Notes under the pieces: model-generated
Database searches by the model: none
What the model was told of the DNA's origin: nothing
What the model saw: the letters and a program-made list of their open reading frames with translations, nothing else
Position numbers and translations under genes: made by a program
Origin: Clostridium sp. UBA6758
Lineage (GTDB): Bacteria > Bacillota > Clostridia > Clostridiales > Clostridiaceae
NCBI GenBank assembly: GCA_002453475.1
Contig: DKGY01000034.1
Span: 46,833-54,838 of the forward strand
DNA: 8,006 nt
Direction: 5' to 3'
Shown: positions 6,240 through 8,006 of the stretch, one piece after another
Numbering within the stretch: position 1 is the first letter of the stretch
Layout: each line of letters opens with the position of its first letter

Positions 6240-8006
6240 TTATAACATATTTTCGAGTCTAGTAAGTAGTTCTAAATCCTTTTCTACTAAGGTTGATGGA
6301 GTAGACGATAAATCATATTCAATTCCCTTTCCAATATCAGGGCTACGAGGAGTCGTTATTACTTCGCCTAGGGAGGACAGGGTTAGATTTCTTCCATATA
6401 AATTATGGTATTCTCTTTCAAGTATTTTCAAAATTTCTATAGAATTTTCAAGACAGACCTTAGAAAAGTTATAAACATTTTCGTGAGAAGTATTTTTTAT
6501 AAATACTGGGTAGGTATATGGCAATATACTATTAATTGATGGAATTAAGTTTCGTTTAGGGAATTCACCTCTCCATATAGCATCTCCGCCTAAAAATGGA
6601 TATAAAGCATTTTCATTAAACCAAATTTTAAGTCTAGGTATGAAGTATACGCTAGAGACTTGCCTGTTTTGCATATCCATTAAATCTTTTCCTCGACCAG
6701 ATAGAATACCACAGTGAATTTTCTTTACATTAATGCCTTGTTTAATTAGTATAGGATCTAAAGCTCTCATCCTATACCCCTTATGAAGAATGTTATCTAC
6801 TAAAAAAATTGGCCGATTAAAGGATCTTATCATTTTCATCTGGTTACTTAAAGATAGATAATATGGAGATTCTCCTATAAAGAAGTTTTTCATATCACCA
6901 TAATAATACTTTTCTGTATGGAGAGATTTAGTAACAGTATTTGGAATTAAGTATCTATCTAAAATATCACCATAAGGTACACACATAGTTTCACCGTATT
7001 CTTTAGATGCTTTTGCGAAAGTAGAGATATTATTTTCATAACAAATGTTTCTTATCATTTTTTGATGAAGTACCTCGCTATTAAAGCATAGTAGAAGTTC
7101 GTTAGGATATAATTTTGAAAGAGCACTTTGCAATAATTTTCTTCTAGAATTAATTACATTCTTAATTTTAGAATTACTTCTAAAAGGTTCTTTTAAAATA
7201 TTTTCTACATCTAAGTTCAAAATACAAGGACTAGTCATATTAACTGCTAATACAGGAGATTCATTATTTTCAGAGCCAATATTTACAAAACCTTGAGATA
7301 GCATTATTTCTACTAAGGTCGGGCTAGTTAATAAACTATGACATGGGTTAAACACAGCGTATTCGTAATCTTTAGAAATAGCATAAGATAAAGCTTCAGT
7401 TAAAATAATTTGTTCAAGAAATTTATTTTTTTCTCTATCGGTAACATAAATTCCATCTATAAATATCATTCTTCCTGTAGATAAGGAACGAAGCGTTCCA
7501 GAAACCTTCTCATCTTTAACCTCAGTGTAAAGATTATTTGAACGAACCCAATGCATGGAAGCAATAGCTAAAATTTCACTTTTTTTAGAATTTTTAATTA
7601 CGACTAGTTTAGGAGCTTCCTTATCTTTAAGCTTTGATAAGATAGATTTTATTTCATTACTAGAATTTAAATTAGAGAGTAATTTGAAAATTATATTATC
7701 AGTAACCTCATCAATAAACTCAAAATCTAAGTGACTTTCATTTAGAGATGGCTTATCTAGGGGTTCTCGTTGGTAAAAACCATTTTCATTAATATATTGA
7801 GAAACTAAAGGATCTACTAAGGTTGAGATATCTCTATTTTTATCTATATAGTTTCTGATTTGACTAGAGCTTATGGTAGAGTATTTAGATGGAAGTTTTA
7901 ATACTTCTACAGTGCCATTTATAAGAGATTTAGCAGCTAAAAGTTTCTTTGAATTACCCCTTTCAAAAATTATGTGATCAAAGGTATGGATTGAGTTGTT
8001 TTCTAT
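6240..8006 (-). CDS. Multidomain nucleotidyltransferase / GNAT-like / PRT-like protein, N-terminus beyond window
   Basis: The frame is open from the right edge to the stop at 6240, giving 588 visible residues. The ATG at 7556 is residue 151 and not the start. Residues 1-80 end a cytidylyltransferase/NMNAT-like (NadD-type) domain: the I45-S-S-S-Q-I-R51 motif matches the ISSTxIR nucleotide-binding signature, and the following YINENGFY resembles the end of NadD. Residues 130-275 look like a GNAT acyltransferase fold (a strand with IDGIYV, then a helix, ending near LSQGF), but the acetyl-CoA loop (Q/RxxGxG/A) is not evident. Residues 300-490 resemble a type I phosphoribosyltransferase. LVDNILHKG at 402-410 sits where PRTs have a VDDxxxTG PRPP loop, with the second acidic residue and the Thr replaced. 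The C-terminal 100 residues are unassigned. The HIGH-type motif of the first domain would lie outside the window. It is the first visible gene of the three-gene cluster. Confidence 0.75.
   Translation of the reverse strand: MENNSIHTFDHIIFERGNSKKLLAAKSLINGTVEVLKLPSKYSTISSSQIRNYIDKNRDISTLVDPLVSQYINENGFYQREPLDKPSLNESHLDFEFIDEVTDNIIFKLLSNLNSSNEIKSILSKLKDKEAPKLVVIKNSKKSEILAIASMHWVRSNNLYTEVKDEKVSGTLRSLSTGRMIFIDGIYVTDREKNKFLEQIILTEALSYAISKDYEYAVFNPCHSLLTSPTLVEIMLSQGFVNIGSENNESPVLAVNMTSPCILNLDVENILKEPFRSNSKIKNVINSRRKLLQSALSKLYPNELLLCFNSEVLHQKMIRNICYENNISTFAKASKEYGETMCVPYGDILDRYLIPNTVTKSLHTEKYYYGDMKNFFIGESPYYLSLSNQMKMIRSFNRPIFLVDNILHKGYRMRALDPILIKQGINVKKIHCGILSGRGKDLMDMQNRQVSSVYFIPRLKIWFNENALYPFLGGDAIWRGEFPKRNLIPSINSILPYTYPVFIKNTSHENVYNFSKVCLENSIEILKILEREYHNLYGRNLTLSSLGEVITTPRSPDIGKGIEYDLSSTPSTLVEKDLELLTRLENML

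Noticed and set aside
6240..7556. A complete 438-residue gene starting at ATG 7556
   Set aside because: The same frame is open for another 150 codons to the window edge and contains a nucleotidyltransferase motif. No ribosome binding site precedes 7556, so this ATG is internal.

Overview
The window is very AT-rich, with strong AGGAGG-type ribosome binding sites, TATAAT promoters and Clostridium-like proteins. This points to a low-GC Firmicute, most likely Clostridium sensu stricto or a close relative. Species cannot be fixed from the sequence. There are no RNA genes, insertion sequences, CRISPR arrays or phage genes.

Layout, left to right. (1) 1-250 is non-coding in any way I can support. 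(2) 251-976 (+) encodes a peptidase-MA-like protein whose zinc-site residues look degraded. (3) A perfect 17-bp hairpin (977-1017) separates it from the convergent gene. (4) 1025-1837 (-) encodes a DUF368/PopT-type polyprenyl-phosphate transporter. (5) A 376-bp divergent intergenic region carries one recognisable promoter per direction. (6) 2214-3386 (+) encodes an AI-2E/PerM-family membrane protein, followed by 3460-3765 (+), a single-domain rhodanese. (7) A second perfect 17-bp hairpin (3808-3854) ends both converging transcription units. (8) 8006 down to 3837 (-) is a three-gene, same-strand cluster. Its order of transcription is: a multidomain nucleotidyltransferase / GNAT-like / phosphoribosyltransferase-like protein truncated by the window edge; an L-lactate/malate-dehydrogenase-like protein with an extra N-terminal region and altered active site; and a two-half flavodoxin-fold iron-sulfur-flavoprotein-like protein that may start at an ATA codon.

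The right-hand cluster is the most interesting part. Its three proteins each resemble a nucleotide-, NAD- or flavin-handling enzyme, each departs from the classical family, and the genes are tightly packed (14 bp between the first two). I infer that they work together in an undescribed nucleotide- or redox-cofactor-linked pathway. The sequence does not reveal the substrate.

Three start codons were moved from the longest possible ORF because the ribosome binding site lies inside the longer version: 251 rather than 221, 6225 rather than 6234, and 4889 (ATA) rather than 4907 (TTG). The rightmost gene has no start in the window. The ATG at 7556 is internal, because the frame stays open for 150 more codons to the edge.
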